From the NCBI GenBank assembly GCA_900319075.1, contig ONMZ01000018.1, positions 1-38,469 on the forward strand: a stretch of DNA of 38,469 nucleotides. The letters are read 5' to 3'. The translations under genes were made by a program, and so were the position numbers. Below the pieces are notes generated by a model. The model was given only the letters and a program-made list of their open reading frames with translations, ran no database searches and was not told the origin of the DNA. How positions within the stretch are numbered: the first letter of the stretch is position 1; every line of letters begins with the position of its first letter. Shown here one piece after another: positions 8,390 to 16,826 of this stretch. The stretch comes from an uncultured Eubacteriales bacterium (GTDB lineage: Bacteria > Bacillota > Clostridia > Oscillospirales > Ruminococcaceae).

Positions 8390-9055
8390 ATGATAACGAT
8401 AAAAGATCTCACTAAGATATACAATCCCAAGAAGCCTAACGAATTTGAAGCGCTTCATGGCATCAGTCTTGAAATAAATGACACAGAGCTTGTTGCGATA
8501 ACGGGCAGATCCGGAGCCGGTAAGTCAACGCTGCTGCATATCCTCGCCTGCATTGACGATTATCAGAGCGGCGAGTACCGCCTTGACGGAACACTTGTCA
8601 AAAGCCTTTCGGACAGGCAGTATGCAAAAATCAGGAACGAAAAAATAGGTATGGTCATGCAGGATTTTGCCTTGGTCGAGGATATGACGGCACTTGAAAA
8701 TGTGATGATACCACTTGATTTTGCAAAGGTTAAAGCAACGGCAAAAAAAGAAAAAGCCTTTGGTGCCTTGAGGGCTGCGGGCATTGGAGAACTTGCAAAA
8801 AAGCCTTGCAATAAACTCTCTGGCGGACAGAAGCAGAGGGTGGCAATTGCAAGAGCGATAGTTAATGAGCCTGCGATGATACTTGCCGATGAGCCGACGG
8901 GTGCGCTTGATTCAAAGACCTCTGCGGAGATAATGGAGCTGTTCAAAAAACTCAACGCTCAGGGCAGGACAGTGGTTATTGTCACACACGACAGCGAGAT
9001 AGCTTCGCAATGTACACGGACTATTGAGATCAGCGACGGAAAGGTTATTTCATAA
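8390..9055 (+). CDS. ABC transporter ATP-binding protein (MacB/LolD type)
   Basis: This 221-residue ATPase has Walker A GRSGAGKS (39-46), the signature LSGGQ (143-147), Walker B ILADEPTGALD (164-174) and the switch histidine in VVIVTHDSE. The ADEPTGALD form is typical of the MacB/LolD/SalX exporter group and fits the FtsX permeases upstream. It is the last gene of the operon and is followed by a hairpin terminator. Confidence 0.93.
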   Translation: MITIKDLTKIYNPKKPNEFEALHGISLEINDTELVAITGRSGAGKSTLLHILACIDDYQSGEYRLDGTLVKSLSDRQYAKIRNEKIGMVMQDFALVEDMTALENVMIPLDFAKVKATAKKEKAFGALRAAGIGELAKKPCNKLSGGQKQRVAIARAIVNEPAMILADEPTGALDSKTSAEIMELFKKLNAQGRTVVIVTHDSEIASQCTRTIEISDGKVIS

Positions 9056-9063
9056 TACATAAA

Positions 9064-9093
9064 AACACCCGGGAGTCATGCTTCCGGGTGTTG
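9064..9093. terminator. Hairpin terminator after the first ABC operon
   Basis: AACACCCGG and CCGGGTGTT pair with a GAGTCATGCTT centre. The minus-strand side is followed by TTTTT and the plus-strand side by a T/G-rich tract, so it can work in both directions. Confidence 0.7.
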
Positions 9094-9264
9094 TGTTGCT
9101 GTTGGGCTTTCTGCTTTTTCTATCTCTTTTGCAATATATGTTGTGCCCATGTATTCCACGCTTTGTATCCTTTCGAACTCAAACAGTTTTTCACCGGGTG
9201 CGTTATTGTGTAGGGCGATGAAAAGCCTGCACTTGCATTTACCCTTTTGATGTGCTACAATATA
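9076..9264 (-). pseudogene. Possible gene remnant on the minus strand
   Basis: A 63-codon open frame without a usable start codon reads protein-like sequence such as GEKLFEFERIQSVEYMG. Its stop codon lies inside the loop of the terminator hairpin and its upstream part overlaps the promoter of the next operon. It may be the tail of a decayed gene. I do not recognise the family. Confidence 0.3.
9233..9261 (+). promoter_or_regulatory. Promoter of the fused-sigma/ABC operon
   Basis: TTGCAT (9233-9238), a 17-bp spacer and TACAAT (9256-9261), followed by a leader of about 90 nt before the first possible start codon. Confidence 0.5.
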
Positions 9265-9359
9265 TCAAATTTTACCACACAAGATTTTTCCTAACCAAAC
9301 AGCATTTTTTCCGTCATAATTATAGATCATATAACGGGAAATCTAAAGGTGTGGTGCAT

Positions 9360-9539
9360 ATGGAAATGAACAAGCTTATAAAAATCATACTTTTGCAGAT
9401 GTTTAAATGCAGCCTGCAAGAAACCTACGGACTTGAAAAGGTAGATAAAAGAGTGATGAAAACTATCGGAAAGGAGTGTGAGAGCGATGAACAAGGCAGA
9501 GCTTGCCGACACAGTGAAAGCGGCACAGTCGGGGAATAA
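9360..9539 (+). CDS. Small leader protein overlapping the fused sigma gene
   Basis: A 59-codon frame begins MEMNKLIKIILLQMFK with a moderate AAAGGTG site before it. Its last 53 bp overlap the start of the sigma gene in another frame. The first 40 residues look like an amphipathic helix; the overlapping tail does not look protein-like. It may be a coupled leader peptide that delivers ribosomes to the sigma start, or a chance frame. Confidence 0.35.
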   Translation: MEMNKLIKIILLQMFKCSLQETYGLEKVDKRVMKTIGKECESDEQGRACRHSESGTVGE

Positions 9540-11229
9540 GGATGCAGTTGAAAAGCTTTACAGGCAGTACCGCGAGCGCATATGGTTTTTTGTGCGCAAG
9601 AATGTGTCATCACAAGCTGCATCAGAAGACATCGTTTCGGACACCTTCCTGACTGCCATCGAAAAGCTTTCTGACCTGCATTGTCCCGATTCGTTTGGTT
9701 CGTGGCTCTACTCCATAGCATACCATAAGTGTACAGACTACCTGAACTCCGAGAGTGAAAAAGCACACTTCGACAGCTGTGAAGAATTAGACCGCACAGT
9801 TGAAAATGCCGCTTTATGCGAACCTGTAATGATCCCAAGCGACTATATTGAAAACGAGGAAACAAAGCGGCTTTTGCGTGAGGCAATAGACAGTCTGAAG
9901 CCTGAAACCCGAAGCGCAATAATAATGTATTATTTTGAGGAGCTAAGCGTAGCCGAGGTCGCAAAGGCAATGGGGCTCAAAGAGAATACCACAAAACAGC
10001 GGCTGTATGCAGCTCGCAAAAAGCTTGCCTCAAAGCTGAAAAAGCTCAGTAAAAACACTGGTGTTCTCTGCGCTGTCCCTGTTGGAGCAGTAATAAATGC
10101 CGCACTTGAAAGCAGCCAAGTCACCGTCAGCACAGGCACCGCAGCAGTCGCCGCAACAGGCATTTCCACCAAGATAGTAATTGCGGGCGTGTCCGCAGCG
10201 CTCGCAGTCGGCATGCCGATAGCCTTGCTGAATCATAACAGCTATGGCGACTACCGGCCGCAAAAAACCATAGTTTCGCAGACAGATACTAATTTGCAGG
10301 AGGCAGCAGCGCTGCTTGAAAAACTCAAAGGCAAAAGCTTTGACTACCGCTTTGAAATCAGTCCCGATGCAGAGCTTCTGACGCAGACAGACAGTTCTTC
10401 AAAGTCCGAACTTCTTGTTGACACCGATCACGAAGATATCGAACAAGGGCAGATGTATGACTACGGGCTTGCACAGATGATGCTTGCCTGTCAAAAGGAC
10501 TGGAAGGTATCTCTCAAAGATACCGACAGCGAAACAGGTCTGACTTGCATGACGCACTATTATCAAGAACCGAAAATGCAGGTAAAACTGTACTGCACGA
10601 CCGATAAGCAAACGCATCGTCATTCGGTATACAGGCTTTATCTCCCCAAGGCAGATTCAGACAAGTTTATCTGCATAGAGGTCGCCGACCCCGAGCAGGG
10701 ACGCTTTATTCTTGACGATATGCACTCTCACCGGATCAAAGCCACTGACCTGACAATGCAAAAGCTCCTTTATCTGCATAAGCAGTCAAGCGGCATAGTT
10801 ACGCAGTCATATTCAGCAGAGGGCATTGATCTTAACGCCCGATACAACGGAAATGACAAGATAGATATAACCCTTGACCCTGATATAAACATTTTGCAGG
10901 ATACTGACGGTATGTATTTTGAGGTCAGCGCACTGCAAAACGAAACAGGTAAAAGCATACCCTGTCCGATGTCTGTCAACGGCGAAAAACATACAACAGG
11001 CAGCGCAGAAAAATATGTTATCACAAATCCTGTGCAGCACTTGCAATCACAGCAAGCAAACAGCACAAAGATCGAAATAACAGCTATCCCAAGCGACTGT
11101 AACAGAGTGAATATAAGAATAAACTACAAACGAAAAAATGAAGTTTCGCCGCCATATAAAACAGCCGATTATAGTCTTGACATTATATTTGACATATCAA
11201 TGGCAAGAGTAACACAGAACAAAAGGTAA
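9487..11229 (+). CDS. ECF sigma factor fused to a membrane-anchored extracytoplasmic domain
   Basis: The protein has 580 residues from the ATG at 9487, which has AAGGAG 10 nt upstream; the GTG at 9478 lies only 1 nt from that site. Residues about 8-75 are sigma region 2 and about 125-185 region 4 (ELSVAEVAKAMGLKENTTKQ). A hydrophobic segment (about 227-249) then leads into about 330 residues that should lie outside the membrane. Ordinary ECF factors are 160-200 residues. The sensor and sigma functions are therefore in one chain, unlike the first module. The downstream permease starts 5 nt after the stop. The outer domain is unrecognised. Confidence 0.85.
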   Translation: MNKAELADTVKAAQSGNKDAVEKLYRQYRERIWFFVRKNVSSQAASEDIVSDTFLTAIEKLSDLHCPDSFGSWLYSIAYHKCTDYLNSESEKAHFDSCEELDRTVENAALCEPVMIPSDYIENEETKRLLREAIDSLKPETRSAIIMYYFEELSVAEVAKAMGLKENTTKQRLYAARKKLASKLKKLSKNTGVLCAVPVGAVINAALESSQVTVSTGTAAVAATGISTKIVIAGVSAALAVGMPIALLNHNSYGDYRPQKTIVSQTDTNLQEAAALLEKLKGKSFDYRFEISPDAELLTQTDSSSKSELLVDTDHEDIEQGQMYDYGLAQMMLACQKDWKVSLKDTDSETGLTCMTHYYQEPKMQVKLYCTTDKQTHRHSVYRLYLPKADSDKFICIEVADPEQGRFILDDMHSHRIKATDLTMQKLLYLHKQSSGIVTQSYSAEGIDLNARYNGNDKIDITLDPDINILQDTDGMYFEVSALQNETGKSIPCPMSVNGEKHTTGSAEKYVITNPVQHLQSQQANSTKIEITAIPSDCNRVNIRINYKRKNEVSPPYKTADYSLDIIFDISMARVTQNKR

Positions 11230-11234
11230 GATAT

Positions 11235-14168
11235 ATGAAAAAGATAAAAATGCTCACAAAATTGTCACTCAAATACTGGCTTCACCACAAGCGGCGCTTG
11301 TTCACGCTTATGCTGACGCTGGTGCTTGGTGTGAGTGCGCTTTGCTGTACAGCGCTTTTGGTGCGCAGCGAAAAGCAAGCCGTGTACGAGGAAGAGCTGC
11401 GTTTGCTGGGAAACTATGATAATGCCGCCCACAATATCTCCCTGAAAACTGCCGAAAGGATCAGGCAGGAAGAAACGGTCGAGAAAGTAGGGCTGCAATT
11501 TGAGCTTGGCTATGTGCAGAATGCAGGCGGTGCAAAATTCAATGCCGCTGCATTTGAGGACAAACAGGCACAGGAGATTTACCATATGACCTGCACGCGC
11601 GGACGTTACCCCGAAAATGCCGGCGAGGTCGCTATGGACGTTTCCACCGCAAAGGGCTTTGGTATCAAGCCATACCCTGGTGCAAAGGTGAGCATATCAC
11701 TTTTTTCTGCAAATGGGGAGCATCTTGCCGATAAGCAGTATACCCTATGCGGTGTATTTGAGGAGAAAAATTCATCATCTGCAGGCGGCTGGTACAGATA
11801 CCCCTACGCTGAAAAAGAATACGATATGCCAAGCGTTTACTTTCATATCTCGCAAAATGACATCTTCAAAAGCGAGCTTGTTTCTGCATTCATACAGACC
11901 GACCTGACAAAGCAGACGGTCAAAAACGATCTTTACAGCAGGGTGCTGGGATATGCCGAAGATACAATGATATGGAGCACAAATGCAAGCGGCAGAGTGA
12001 TGACCTATATGTATATCCTCGGCGCAAACAGGGTCGGTGCTGAAACCGGATTCTCGACTGTAAGCGATGTCATTGAGAACGATGACACTGTAAAGGATTT
12101 TTATTCACAGATACTTATGCCGATACTTACCGTCATCATCTTCATTATCGTCATTCTTTCGGTTGTCGGTCTGACGAAAAACATCATAAAGGACAAGCAG
12201 GAAAACTTTGCCGTGCTGCGCAGCCTTGGACTTGGACAAACAGCGCTGAAGCTTTACATCTTTTGTGATTTCACGCTGACAGCGCTTGCAGGTATAGCCA
12301 TAGGACTGGGACTTGGAAGCCTTGCGCATATTGGTATGACCGACCTTCTCAACCGCCTGTACGATCTCAAGCTGCAATACGGATTTACAGTACATAAATA
12401 TGTAGCCGAGGTTACATATGACCCGTTTATCCTGTCCTCTGCGGCTGTACTGATATGTGTGGAGCTTGCCGTTTTCCACGCCGTGTTCAGCATCAACGGC
12501 AAAACACCGATACAGCTTTTTGCACCGCAGAAAGCCCGCACACGCAGACACGCAAAAGCAAAGCCTGCGGGCAAATACCGCAGCTGGAAATGGCTGCTTA
12601 TACGCCGCATAAAGCTGCACAATGTGCGTATAGCCGTGGTAAGCGTGCTGGTCATGGGTGTGGCGCTGTTCGGATATACCTACTTCTGCGCCCTTACGGA
12701 CAAAGAAAACAACGAGTTGAAATGGGAGAAAGAGCAAAGCGGTCTTGCCTATTGGGACTACACAGCCGACCGTTCAAACAGCGATGGAATGTACATTTTC
12801 AATATTGAAAATCACCACGATAACGGAGTGAGCCAGAGTGCCTATAAACAGCTCAAAAAGCAAAGCTTTGTCAAGGACATCTACGGCAGAGCAATAAACC
12901 GTTCAACAAGGCTGACGTTTGCACAAGGCTCGCTTGATAAAAAGTATTTGAGCGCACTTGAAAACTATGATGTCAAGGAACACACCGATATTGACCCTTC
13001 CACCGCAGGCGAGCTTGACCGCGGGCTTAAGGAGGCTGAGGATGCGGTCGTTCAAAAAATAGGCTATGACAAGACCGACTTTATTTGCTCCTGCCCCAGC
13101 GTCGCTTTTTTTGACGAAGAATTTGAAAAGCTGCGGCAGTACACCGAGCGCGGCGAAATAGATATTGAAAAGCTGCGTAATGGCAGCGAGGTGCTGCTTG
13201 TAATGACCAAGACAAGCAGAGATAAATACATCGATCTTTTCGATGTTGGAGACTTGCTGCCCCTTTCGGATATCCGGCTTAATGACACCGAGGAGAACTT
13301 TGATTTTAACAAGCCCGACCTGTCAAAGCTGGGCGAGCCTGTCTATAAAAAGAACGTCCCGTCCGAAAGCGGAAACATCGTTCCGCTGACCTCTTACGCA
13401 GTCGGCAGGCGCAAGGATCTGCCCGTCAAGGTCGGTGCGATACTTGTCCTTGACAGTGACGAGGCAAAAAGATACATGACCTTTGCCGCAAGCGGAAACT
13501 ACGGTCTTAACGTGTTCTGCTCACTTGATTCGTTCAAAGCCTGGGGACTTCCCGACCGAAATCTTACACAGGTCAGTATGAAAGTCAAAGATGAATCGTA
13601 CATCACAAAAGCCGATGAATACTGGTACAGCACAATGTCGGGCGCAAGAGGTATGGTCACAAGCTCGACCGCCGAGATCAGCGCAAATATGAACCGAGGA
13701 ACTCATAAAATAATGTCTGTCTACTACTGTATGATGATAATTCTCACCCTCATCGCCACCGTGATGATAGCCATAAGTCTGTACACTGATATCCGTATGC
13801 GCTCGGGCAAATTCGCAATGCTGCGTGCCTGCGGAATGTCAAGTCGGCAGATACTGTTTATGATATGGCGGCAGAATATCATCTATCCGATAGTTGGCGC
13901 AGCACTTTCGATGATCCCTGTTGCTGTGTGCCAGAAGCTCTTTGACTATGTACTGCGTATGTATCGTTCAGAGCTTTGGGTTCACGAGGACCACGAGTGG
14001 ACAGATCATATACCCTATTTTCAAAACCTGTATGACTATCACATCGTGCGCACGATAGCTATTATTTTTGTGCTTTATCTTGTGATGATAATGCTTGTCA
14101 CCCTACCTCAGATACGCTTTATCCGCAAGCAGTCTATCGTAGATGAAATTGAAAAGTCAAGCTTTTAA
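11235..14168 (+). CDS. Large ABC exporter permease with two FtsX domains
   Basis: This 977-residue permease has an N-terminal helix (about 15-45), an extracytoplasmic domain, three helices at about 295-425, a second N-terminal-type helix at about 470-490, another extracytoplasmic domain of about 330 residues, and three C-terminal helices (about 835-965). This is two FtsX/MacB units in one chain, so a single polypeptide may replace the two half-permeases of the first module. It starts 5 nt after the sigma gene and is followed 10 nt later by its ATPase. The substrate is unknown; relatives export peptides or confer antibiotic resistance. Confidence 0.9.
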   Translation: MKKIKMLTKLSLKYWLHHKRRLFTLMLTLVLGVSALCCTALLVRSEKQAVYEEELRLLGNYDNAAHNISLKTAERIRQEETVEKVGLQFELGYVQNAGGAKFNAAAFEDKQAQEIYHMTCTRGRYPENAGEVAMDVSTAKGFGIKPYPGAKVSISLFSANGEHLADKQYTLCGVFEEKNSSSAGGWYRYPYAEKEYDMPSVYFHISQNDIFKSELVSAFIQTDLTKQTVKNDLYSRVLGYAEDTMIWSTNASGRVMTYMYILGANRVGAETGFSTVSDVIENDDTVKDFYSQILMPILTVIIFIIVILSVVGLTKNIIKDKQENFAVLRSLGLGQTALKLYIFCDFTLTALAGIAIGLGLGSLAHIGMTDLLNRLYDLKLQYGFTVHKYVAEVTYDPFILSSAAVLICVELAVFHAVFSINGKTPIQLFAPQKARTRRHAKAKPAGKYRSWKWLLIRRIKLHNVRIAVVSVLVMGVALFGYTYFCALTDKENNELKWEKEQSGLAYWDYTADRSNSDGMYIFNIENHHDNGVSQSAYKQLKKQSFVKDIYGRAINRSTRLTFAQGSLDKKYLSALENYDVKEHTDIDPSTAGELDRGLKEAEDAVVQKIGYDKTDFICSCPSVAFFDEEFEKLRQYTERGEIDIEKLRNGSEVLLVMTKTSRDKYIDLFDVGDLLPLSDIRLNDTEENFDFNKPDLSKLGEPVYKKNVPSESGNIVPLTSYAVGRRKDLPVKVGAILVLDSDEAKRYMTFAASGNYGLNVFCSLDSFKAWGLPDRNLTQVSMKVKDESYITKADEYWYSTMSGARGMVTSSTAEISANMNRGTHKIMSVYYCMMIILTLIATVMIAISLYTDIRMRSGKFAMLRACGMSSRQILFMIWRQNIIYPIVGAALSMIPVAVCQKLFDYVLRMYRSELWVHEDHEWTDHIPYFQNLYDYHIVRTIAIIFVLYLVMIMLVTLPQIRFIRKQSIVDEIEKSSF

Positions 14169-14178
14169 GGAGGCATAA

Positions 14179-14844
14179 ATGGATATTCAGATAAAAACGC
14201 AGGGGCTTACAAAGCAATACAAAATGGGCACACAGACAGTTGATGCACTCAAAGGCGTTGACCTTGAAATTGAAAAAGGGAGCTTCACCGCTATCTGCGG
14301 CACAAGCGGCAGCGGAAAGTCAACACTGTTGCATATGCTCGGCTGTCTTGACCGACCGACCTCGGGCGATGTATTCATAGGTGATATCAAGGTAACTGAG
14401 ACTAAAGACAAAAAGCTCGCAAAGATACGGCGGGAAAACATAGGCTTTGTGTTCCAGAAATTCTGTCTTATCCCTGAACTTACCGTCACCGAAAACATAA
14501 TCGTCCCCGTGCTGCTGTCGAACAAGCGTCCCGATACTGCCTATATCGACGAGCTTTGCGATATCCTCGGACTATCTGACAGAAAAGGTCATCTGCCCTC
14601 GGAGCTTTCGGGCGGTCAGCAGCAGAGATGTGCAATTGCACGAGCGCTTGCCAACAATCCGCAGATAGTGCTTTGTGACGAACCAACAGGGAACCTCGAC
14701 AAGAAAACGGGCGAGGAAGTTATCTCACTCTTGCACGAGGTAAACAAAAAGTATCAGAAGACTGTTGTGATAGTTACTCACGATGAAAGCATCGCAAGCG
14801 GCGCAGACCGCATCGTTCGCATCGAGGACGGAAAAATAAGATAG
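14179..14844 (+). CDS. ABC transporter ATP-binding protein (MacB/LolD type)
   Basis: This 221-residue ATPase has Walker A GTSGSGKST (41-49), an ELSGGQQQR signature, Walker B IVLCDEPTGNLD and the switch histidine in VVIVTHDES. It has an AAGGAGG ribosome binding site and lies 10 nt after the large permease. It is the last gene of the second ECF/ABC operon, and a strong terminator follows. Confidence 0.94.
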   Translation: MDIQIKTQGLTKQYKMGTQTVDALKGVDLEIEKGSFTAICGTSGSGKSTLLHMLGCLDRPTSGDVFIGDIKVTETKDKKLAKIRRENIGFVFQKFCLIPELTVTENIIVPVLLSNKRPDTAYIDELCDILGLSDRKGHLPSELSGGQQQRCAIARALANNPQIVLCDEPTGNLDKKTGEEVISLLHEVNKKYQKTVVIVTHDESIASGADRIVRIEDGKIR

Positions 14845-14851
14845 TACAATA

Positions 14852-14890
14852 ACAGCCGATACTTGAATAGTATCGGCTGTATTCGTCCTA
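14852..14890 (+). terminator. Intrinsic terminator of the second ECF/ABC operon
   Basis: A perfect 11-bp stem, ACAGCCGATAC (14852-14862) with GTATCGGCTGT (14870-14880), has a 7-nt loop and a T-rich tail. Confidence 0.8.
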
Positions 14891-14934
14891 TTCGGTTGTG
14901 TTTGTTTTCTCCCCCTTGTAAGCACTGTGCAATT

Positions 14935-14948
14935 AATATGGCCATATT
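14935..14948. repeat. Perfect 14-bp palindrome before the AAA ATPase gene
   Basis: AATATGGCCATATT reads identically on both strands. It lies 150 bp upstream of the AAA ATPase promoter in an otherwise featureless AT-rich 200-bp gap and could be a regulator site. Confidence 0.4.
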
Positions 14949-15099
14949 TTTATTATGTCCGTTTTATGACAACAGATTCAACATAGTGAATACAACTTAA
15001 TTATAAACATTCTAATGTAAAAACGTGAACGCTTTTATAAAAAATCAGTGCGGCAAAATGGATTTATTGCATAAAATATGCAAAAGTTCAATTTAACTC

Positions 15100-15128
15100 T
15101 TGACAAAACTGCCGGCTTAGTATATAAT
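15100..15128 (+). promoter_or_regulatory. Consensus promoter of the AAA ATPase gene
   Basis: TTGACA (15100-15105), a 17-bp spacer and TATAAT (15123-15128): both hexamers are perfect. Because it lies downstream of an in-frame ATG at 15078, that longer start cannot be used from this transcript. Confidence 0.85.
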
Positions 15129-15149
15129 GTAAAGTGTGGAGGTGCGGTT

Positions 15150-16454
15150 ATGAAAAATACAGTTTTAAAATCTATATCGGCAACTAACTTCGGACCATTT
15201 AATGGTACAATAACATTTGATATGGAAACAGTAGTGCCCAAGGGACAGATTATCGAGAATCACACTTTCTCGGCAGGTGATAATCAGAAATTTAACAAAA
15301 TCGCATATATCTTCGGAGCTAATGGTGCGGGTAAATCGACCTTTTGTAAAATCGTGTTGCAGATTCAACAAGCACTTGTGTTTTCTCCTGTTCGTGCATC
15401 AAACAATCCGCAGCTTCTTGATATGTTTCCATTTAAAGATGAGTTAGCTGCACAAAGAAACCACTTTAAGTTTGATGTGACTAGTAAAGATAGGGAGACA
15501 TCGTATTCTGTCCAAGTTATTGTTGAGGATGTATTGTATACTTATTCATTCTCCATTGCGGAAAACAACGATATTCTTTCAGAGAAACTTACTAAGAAGA
15601 AAAGGCGCACCGAAACTATTCTTGAAAGGACATCACCTGATTATAAGAGTATTACACTGAAATCTGAGTTAAGATCATTTGAGAATAATGTTTATGTTGT
15701 TAAAGGGAATGCCCTTTGCTTATCAATGGCATCGTTTTTAAACAACAAAACAGCGTTATCAATTATGTCTGCTATTACTAGCATACAGGTCGTTAATATG
15801 GCTGCAATGCGGGGATTATCTAATATTACTGAGGAGACATTTTCTGCAGAAAAAAAAGAGGATTATCTTAAGTTCTTAAGAAGTGCTGATCCGACTTTAA
15901 AAGATATCGAGGTAAAGTTTAACGAAAAAAAAGTCGAGAAACATACCATCGAATATGACGATTTTGAGAATCGTGCTGTAGTGCTGAAAAGCGTGAAGGT
16001 AGACGTAAAATCAACACACGATGTTTATGATAACCATAAGGTGGTAAATACTAGCGAGCTTCCTTTTTTATTGTTCGAATCGAACGGAACCATTAAGCTG
16101 TTAAATATCTTACCAGCTGTATACTCTGTATTAAGTACTGGCAGTCTTATAGTCATAGACGAGATTGAAAACGGCTTGCATCCATTGGTTGTTAAGAAAC
16201 TGATAGAGTTGTTTTATAATCCCGAAACCAATCCGCATAATGCTCAGCTCATTTGCACTACACATAGCACAATGCTAATCGATGAAGCAGTACAGCGTGA
16301 TGAAGTTTGGATGTTAGATAAGAATAAATTTGGAGAGAGTTCTATGATGCACATCAGCGATATAACTGGGGTGCGAAGCAATAGCAAACTGGGTAAAAAA
16401 ATGATTGAAGGTGCATTTGGCGAAATGCCTCACATCATTTTAAATACGCAATAA
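15150..16454 (+). CDS. AAA family ATPase, OLD/RloA-like, probable phage-defence protein
   Basis: This 434-residue ABC/SMC-type ATPase has Walker A GANGAGKS (56-63), Walker B SLIVIDEIENGLHP (332-345) and a C-terminal CTTHSTMLID switch region. The Walker B DEIENGLHP form marks the AAA_15/AAA_21 group (RloA, AbiLi, OLD-like), many of which are anti-phage. The C-terminus has no Toprim nuclease, so a partner or a hidden effector is expected, yet no RloB-like gene follows. I chose the ATG at 15150 because GGAGGT lies 6 nt upstream and the promoter lies within the longer frame. The next plus-strand genes are CBASS. Confidence 0.82.
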   Translation: MKNTVLKSISATNFGPFNGTITFDMETVVPKGQIIENHTFSAGDNQKFNKIAYIFGANGAGKSTFCKIVLQIQQALVFSPVRASNNPQLLDMFPFKDELAAQRNHFKFDVTSKDRETSYSVQVIVEDVLYTYSFSIAENNDILSEKLTKKKRRTETILERTSPDYKSITLKSELRSFENNVYVVKGNALCLSMASFLNNKTALSIMSAITSIQVVNMAAMRGLSNITEETFSAEKKEDYLKFLRSADPTLKDIEVKFNEKKVEKHTIEYDDFENRAVVLKSVKVDVKSTHDVYDNHKVVNTSELPFLLFESNGTIKLLNILPAVYSVLSTGSLIVIDEIENGLHPLVVKKLIELFYNPETNPHNAQLICTTHSTMLIDEAVQRDEVWMLDKNKFGESSMMHISDITGVRSNSKLGKKMIEGAFGEMPHIILNTQ

Positions 16455-16466
16455 AGTGGTCACATG

Positions 16467-16546
16467 AAAAAAGATGCCCGCGTGAGGGGCATCTCTTAGG
16501 TCGGCAAAAGCGTTCATACAGAATATGATACTTTAGCCTGTGTTGC
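16467..16546 (-). ncRNA. Candidate small RNA between the AAA ATPase and CBASS genes
   Basis: A minus-strand unit of about 80 nt is bounded by a good promoter (16554-16582) and an intrinsic terminator: stem AGATGCCC/GGGCATCT (16472-16494) followed by six T on the minus strand (16467-16472). No start codon with a ribosome binding site lies between them. The start position, about 7 nt after the -10 box, is an estimate. Confidence 0.5.
16472..16494 (-). terminator. Intrinsic terminator of the candidate small RNA
   Basis: An 8-bp stem, AGATGCCC with GGGCATCT, and a 7-nt loop. The run of six T lies on the minus-strand side only. It may also slow plus-strand read-through from the AAA ATPase gene. 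Confidence 0.65.
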
Positions 16547-16568
16547 AACTACTATTATATCATATTCT
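16520..16568. repeat. 11-bp perfect inverted repeat over the small-RNA promoter
   Basis: AGAATATGATA (16520-16530) and TATCATATTCT (16558-16568) are perfect complements 27 nt apart. One arm overlaps the minus-strand -10 box, the other lies inside the transcript. It may be a two-site operator or an RNA stem in a plus-strand leader. Confidence 0.5.
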
Positions 16569-16582
16569 CTCACAGAATGCAA
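16554..16582 (-). promoter_or_regulatory. Minus-strand promoter of the candidate small RNA
   Basis: On the minus strand, TTGCAT (16577-16582), a 17-bp spacer and a perfect TATAAT (16554-16559). It points away from the CBASS operon and towards the AAA ATPase gene. Confidence 0.6.
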
Positions 16583-16654
16583 TAGTTTTTTGTCGACGGA
16601 AAGTAAAACTAAGCGTGTGACCTCTTTAAAAAATATTTTAAGGAGGTAGTCGTC

Positions 16655-16819
16655 GTGGCTACAAAAACAAAAACTGGGCAGAAAGCCCCTGTTTCGGGTC
16701 AGTATAAACCCGCAGGTAGCAATACGGAGGTTACGCTTGTTAAAGGCAAGACCGTTCCGCCAACACCTAAGGGTGCAACTACATTTGTATTGGTTGATAA
16801 GACAAAACATGGAAAGTGA
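16655..16819 (+). CDS. YjzC-like small protein, first gene of the CBASS operon
   Basis: This 54-residue protein starts at a GTG with AAGGAGG 8 nt upstream. It reads GQKAPVSGQYKPAG and later VTLVKGKTVPPTPKG, matching the pattern of the short YjzC-type family (GQ.aP.SG.Y and VTL.KG..fPPTP). Its function is unknown. The stop lies 7 bp before the CD-NTase start, so it is co-transcribed with CBASS. Whether it belongs to the defence mechanism or is a passenger is not known. Confidence 0.7.
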   Translation: MATKTKTGQKAPVSGQYKPAGSNTEVTLVKGKTVPPTPKGATTFVLVDKTKHGK

Positions 16820-16826
16820 GGACAAT

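Noticed and set aside
15078-15149. Longer N-terminus for the AAA ATPase
   Set aside because: The consensus promoter lies inside this segment and the downstream ATG has a proper ribosome binding site.
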